A DNA stretch of 64,000 nt from positions 124,001 to 188,000 of the forward strand of contig QHWB01000032.1 of NCBI GenBank assembly GCA_003222395.1, written 5' to 3'. Under the pieces are notes generated by a model that was not told the origin of the DNA, did not search any database, and saw only the letters and a program-made list of their open reading frames with translations. A program made the position numbers and the translations under genes. Origin of the DNA: Acidobacteriota bacterium. Its GTDB lineage: Bacteria > Acidobacteriota > Vicinamibacteria > Vicinamibacterales > CAVVIG01. Of this stretch, positions 60,850 through 64,000 are shown piece by piece (the first letter of the stretch is position 1; every line of letters starts with the position of its first letter).

Positions 60850-63712
60850 GCAGGAGGAGCACCGGCTTTCCCGCCTGTCCTGCCCTTCCTGCCTGTCCTG
60901 CCCTTCCTGCCTGTCCTGCCCTTCCTGCCTGTCCTGGCCTTCCTGCCTGTCCTGCCGTTCCTGTCCCTCCCGCCCTCGGAAGCGCGAGAATGTTCGCGAG
61001 CAGCTGATACGCGCCATCGGTCCCGGCTGGCAGCTGGCGCCACAATCCCAATCCGAGATAGATCCATCGTCCCTTCCCGACGCGCGCCTCGACGAACGAT
61101 CCGAGCTTCTCGCCAGGGTTGTCCTGGAACGAATCGGTCATCGAGACGAGATCGACATACTTCGGATCCTTCTCGCCGAGGAAGTACAGCCCCCGCTCCT
61201 GTACCCAGTTGGCCCACGTCGGCGGACCGATCTTGTTGGGAAAGTTGAAAACGGGATGACTGGGCACGAGCGGTTTGACGGGCGCGCGCTCGTCCGATAC
61301 GCGGCTCGTGCTCACCACAGCCGGATACGGGCCGAACTGCTGCTGGTTGAATTCGAACTTGTTGTACTGCACGACCGCTGTACCGCCGCGCTCGGCGTAA
61401 TCGAGCAGCCTCCGATTGTAGGCGCGCAGATCGCCGCGGCGCTCGTAAGCGCGGACGCCGGTGATGATGACGTCGTACTTGGAGAGATCGCCCCAGGCGA
61501 GGTCATCCTGATCGATGAAGGCGAGCTTGGCACCGAGCTGCTCGATTGCCGGCGGCACCTGGTCGCCGGCGCCGGCAACGTAGCCGACGGTCACATTCGG
61601 CACCGTCTTGACGTCGACGACTTTGACCGCGATCTCGGCCGGTTTGATCACCTGGCGCCGCTGGACGTGCGGGTATTCGATCTCCTGATAACCGTTCGTG
61701 AATGTCGCCCCGCGTGCGGCCGCCGACGTGACCGACGCGGCGAGCGCGTACTCGCCGGCTTTGACGCCAGAAGGCGGCGTCACCTGAAAGCGCACAGTCA
61801 ACGCTTCGTCTTCGTGCGCGAAGGCGATCGAGGCGCTCGCGGGCGACGCTTTCCATCCGGACGGCGGCTCGAGCGCGACCGTCGCATCGGCGGTGCCCTT
61901 CGTGTCGTTGGTCACCGCCACGTGCACTTCGCGCGTCGTGCCGGCCGGAGATGAGGCCGGCAGCACGGCCAGCGCCGGCGTCACCCGCACCGAGAACGCC
62001 GGCACCACGTTCAGCTCCATGCGCTTGTCGCCGTTGTAAATGTCCCTCACATACCGGTATTGGATCGGCAGCTCTTTGGTCACGTCGACATCGCCGGCTT
62101 TCACATGGAACGTCGCGCGGAATGGCGTCGGCGCGAAGGGCACGCCGAAGGGCACATCGGGATCGAACGTGTTGATCGCCGGCTTGGACGGGTCCTTCCA
62201 GTAGACGTCGGAAAAATACGGCGTCGTCAACTTCGCGTTCCTCGGCACGCGGGTGTCCGAGCTGCACGTGTAGACCGCATCCTTCTTCAGGTCTCCTGGG
62301 GCGCACGGCGACGCGCCCTCGAGGCCGGCGATGGCGACGCGGCTCACCGCGACATCCGTTCGGCCGCGGTTGGCCGCAAGCAGCGACAGCTTCACCCCTT
62401 GTCCGCCAACCACGAGTCCATCGTCTGCGACGGCGTCGAACGTGAGGCCGTGCGCCGCGAGAACGGCATCCGAGTAGTCGCGCTCCTTGACGCCGAGCCG
62501 GAAGTCGATCTCGTAGCGAGCGGCGTCGCTGAGAGACATCGATGCGAGGCGGGCGCGCAGCGATCGGATTGCGGCGAGACCCGCTTCGATCGGAGCGGCG
62601 GTCGCCGCGTCGTTGCCTTCGTCGAAGGCGCGCTTCGCGCGCTCGGCCTGGTCGACGATGGCGGCCACTGCAGACCTCAGCGAATCCGGTGGGTTGGCGC
62701 CGGCGAACTGCACGATGCCCGCGAGGCTGGTGTCGATGGCGTCGAAGAGCCCGGCTTCGTCCTTTTGCATCTGACCGGGAATCGTCGAGTCGACGAGTTG
62801 ATACGACGGCGTGCCACCCCCGAATCCGCGGCCGCCGCCAAATCCTGGCAGCGCCGGCAGACCGCCGGTACCCTGGCACTTGTGATTACTGTGCGCGTCG
62901 GCGCCGATCTCCGCGTATGTGCGGCCAAGGAGCTCGTCGTACGCTGCGGTGCTCACGCGCGTGACTTTCAGTCGTGGCGTTTGCGATTCGGGCGCGATCG
63001 GTGGCGGTGCCTGCCCTGAGCCGCGTCCGCCTCGTCCAAAGCGTCCGCCGGCCGGGACGACGCCGAATCCTGCGGCGAAGTACAGCTTCTTCGGCTGCCA
63101 CGCGTGCAGCCCCTGGCGAACCTGCTCCGGATACCGATTCGGATCGCCCGCGGCGCGATACGCCTCACGCGCCAGGATCGTCGTCGCTTCATGCGCGCGG
63201 TCGCCGCCGCGCCCCTGGATGTTCATCGTGACGACGACGTCGGGTCGCAGCATGCGGATCAGGCGAACGTAATCGCCAGTGATTTCGTCGCGCCCCCACC
63301 TGTTGATCACTTCCTCGGGATCGAACGAGTAGCCGTAATCGATCGCGCGCGTGAAGTACTGCTCCGCGCCATCGATGCGATGCGCCGACAGCAGCTCGGA
63401 GGTGCGCAGCACGCCGAGGTCGCGGAAGAGCTCGGGGCCGATCTCGTTCTGACCGCCTTCGCCGCGGTTGTTCTGCACGTCGATCGATCGCAGCCCCATA
63501 CCGTGTGTGAACAGCGCGAACAGCGCGTTGGTCTCGTCGTCGGGATGTGCGGGCATCTGCATGAACGTGCCCGACACATTGAGCTTTCTGATGGCGAGGC
63601 CGAGCGCCACGTGTCCGTTCTGCGGCGACACGACCGAGTAGGTCATCCGGTTCTGCGCGTGAACGGTCGGAATGAGAACGGCGGTCGCGAGAAAAACGAG
63701 GACGCGTTTCAT
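60707..63712 (-). CDS. Large PIG-L family deacetylase-like protein with repeat-derived C-terminus
   Basis: 1001 aa from ATG 63712 (signal MKRVLVFLATAVLIPTVHAQ). The PIG-L/LmbE domain (about 45-260) has the zinc motif MPAHPDDETNALFALFTHG (about 57) and NNRGEGGQNEIGPELFRDLG. A long C-terminal half contains Ig-like modules (about 560-720: TLAVLPASS-type strands) and a ThuA/glutaminase-like block (DVIITGVRAYERRGDLRAYN). The family core appears to end near YQLLANILALPRA. Beyond it the frame runs through an 18-bp minisatellite (GQAGRAGQAGRAGQAGK) and then antisense to the S9 gene until 60707. A secreted hydrolase, substrate unknown. Confidence 0.88.
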   Translation of the reverse strand: MKRVLVFLATAVLIPTVHAQNRMTYSVVSPQNGHVALGLAIRKLNVSGTFMQMPAHPDDETNALFALFTHGMGLRSIDVQNNRGEGGQNEIGPELFRDLGVLRTSELLSAHRIDGAEQYFTRAIDYGYSFDPEEVINRWGRDEITGDYVRLIRMLRPDVVVTMNIQGRGGDRAHEATTILAREAYRAAGDPNRYPEQVRQGLHAWQPKKLYFAAGFGVVPAGGRFGRGGRGSGQAPPPIAPESQTPRLKVTRVSTAAYDELLGRTYAEIGADAHSNHKCQGTGGLPALPGFGGGRGFGGGTPSYQLVDSTIPGQMQKDEAGLFDAIDTSLAGIVQFAGANPPDSLRSAVAAIVDQAERAKRAFDEGNDAATAAPIEAGLAAIRSLRARLASMSLSDAARYEIDFRLGVKERDYSDAVLAAHGLTFDAVADDGLVVGGQGVKLSLLAANRGRTDVAVSRVAIAGLEGASPCAPGDLKKDAVYTCSSDTRVPRNAKLTTPYFSDVYWKDPSKPAINTFDPDVPFGVPFAPTPFRATFHVKAGDVDVTKELPIQYRYVRDIYNGDKRMELNVVPAFSVRVTPALAVLPASSPAGTTREVHVAVTNDTKGTADATVALEPPSGWKASPASASIAFAHEDEALTVRFQVTPPSGVKAGEYALAASVTSAAARGATFTNGYQEIEYPHVQRRQVIKPAEIAVKVVDVKTVPNVTVGYVAGAGDQVPPAIEQLGAKLAFIDQDDLAWGDLSKYDVIITGVRAYERRGDLRAYNRRLLDYAERGGTAVVQYNKFEFNQQQFGPYPAVVSTSRVSDERAPVKPLVPSHPVFNFPNKIGPPTWANWVQERGLYFLGEKDPKYVDLVSMTDSFQDNPGEKLGSFVEARVGKGRWIYLGLGLWRQLPAGTDGAYQLLANILALPRAGGTGTAGQAGRPGQAGRAGQAGRAGQAGRAGQAGKPVLLLPTASGTSRSSYPSATGPSTRRCAAGARRGGAARPNATARESRAGSGP
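60866..60965 (+). repeat. 18-bp minisatellite between convergent genes
   Basis: About five near-perfect copies of CCTGTCCTGCCCTTCCTG in tandem. On the minus strand they encode the collagen-like GQAGRA repeats at the C-terminus of the PIG-L protein. Strong purine/pyrimidine strand asymmetry. Confidence 0.85.
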
Positions 63713-63856
63713 ACTTCGGGATTCTACCCTCATCCATCAGAAGTCCCCCTTCATCGGATTGCCTGAGCGCTCGCGTCGCGTGTTAGCGATGATGCCCGAG
63801 TGACGGACGGACGCAAACAGTGGCATCCGCCTTCAGTCGGATAAGCCAAGCTTGAA

Positions 63857-63950
63857 AGCGAGAAGCGCCTGCGGCAATGCCCGCCCGCAACGCGCCTTCG
63901 AGCGTTGCGGGCAAGGCATCAGCGCGCGGGGGTGGGGCCCCGCGCGAAAG
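63857..63950 (+). repeat. Two-hairpin leader element, copy D
   Basis: A perfect 11-bp stem GCCCGCAACGC (63883-63893) with GCGTTGCGGGC (63902-63912) is followed by a 9-bp stem CGCGCGGGG with CCCCGCGCG. An A/G-rich run (GAAAGTAAGAAAGGA) leads into an ATG at 63970. CGCCTGCGGCA and ATGCCCGCC are shared with copy C at 6.8 kb. Same orientation as the following start codon. Confidence 0.65.
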
Positions 63951-63969
63951 TAAGAAAGGACAGCGGGAC

Positions 63970-64000
63970 ATGACATTCTTCACATGGTTGGCGACGCTGG
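63970..64000 (+). CDS. Start of a possible gene cut by the window edge
   Basis: ATG at 63970 opens a frame reading MTFFTWLATL to the end of the window. An AAAGGA ribosome-site-like run lies about 9 nt upstream, immediately after the two-hairpin element. The hydrophobic start would suit a signal or TM segment. Too short to identify. Confidence 0.35.
   Translation, partial: MTFFTWLATL

Noticed and set aside
63783-63983. 66-aa minus frame at the window end
   Set aside because: Arises from the GC-rich two-hairpin element read antisense; no coding features.

Overview
This is a 64 kb, GC-rich, gene-dense window whose gene content points to an Acidobacteriota chromosome, probably class Vicinamibacteria. 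The evidence is a carboxypeptidase-regulatory-type TonB receptor, a decayed permease of the acidobacterial duplicated orphan type, M13 and S9 peptidases, a very long PIG-L protein and an LVIVD/DUF305 pair. This placement is inference from gene families only. There are no rRNA, tRNA, phage, IS or CRISPR features, and no gene-free stretch exceeds 300 bases.

Layout. 1-4.3 kb: secreted or lipid-anchored proteins (LVIVD, DUF305, metallophosphoesterase). 3.7-18.7 kb: a metal-homeostasis region. It holds a CzcCBA-type RND efflux operon with DUF190, a TonB receptor with a small Cys/His-rich protein divergent from an outer-membrane protein, an Nramp-like transporter paired with a soluble PRC/MgtE_N/CBS protein, and a cytochrome c/outer-membrane pair. 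18.9-28.4 kb: aerobic benzoyl-CoA (box) catabolism. This comprises boxC-boxB, a metallo-hydrolase and an aldehyde dehydrogenase in one operon, a divergent TetR gene with a perfect palindromic operator, and benzoate-CoA ligase plus a thioesterase. BoxA is not in the window. 28.4-30.2 kb: lipA and a YitT-type membrane protein. 30.3-36.3 kb: a molybdenum hydroxylase of the form II CO-dehydrogenase type (S-L-M order plus CoxG) beside a sigma-54 activator. 36.5-38 kb: small secreted proteins. 38.1-43.9 kb: pyruvate dehydrogenase complex (aceE-aceF-lpd). 44-47 kb: M13 peptidase, uracil-DNA glycosylase and a decayed TonB gene. 47.4-52.5 kb: extracellular nuclease, threonine dehydratase and GDPD. 52.5-56 kb: MoxR, VWA and Lon-N-like proteins. 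56-57.4 kb: a GNAT-PlsC acyltransferase pair. 57.4-63.7 kb: a YpdA-like reductase, an S9 peptidase and a PIG-L protein.

The most unusual signals are non-coding. (1) Four copies of a two-hairpin element lie directly upstream of start codons, all in sense orientation with the following gene. (2) Several genes have a -10 box only 6-9 nt from the start codon, implying leaderless mRNAs, including a 21-bp symmetric bidirectional promoter between the thioesterase gene and lipA. (3) Short spacers and a few coding regions carry degenerate stuttering repeats of many unrelated words. (4) There are three gene remnants: a TonB-receptor tail, an orphan permease with two domain-sized deletions, and a TonB C-terminal domain.
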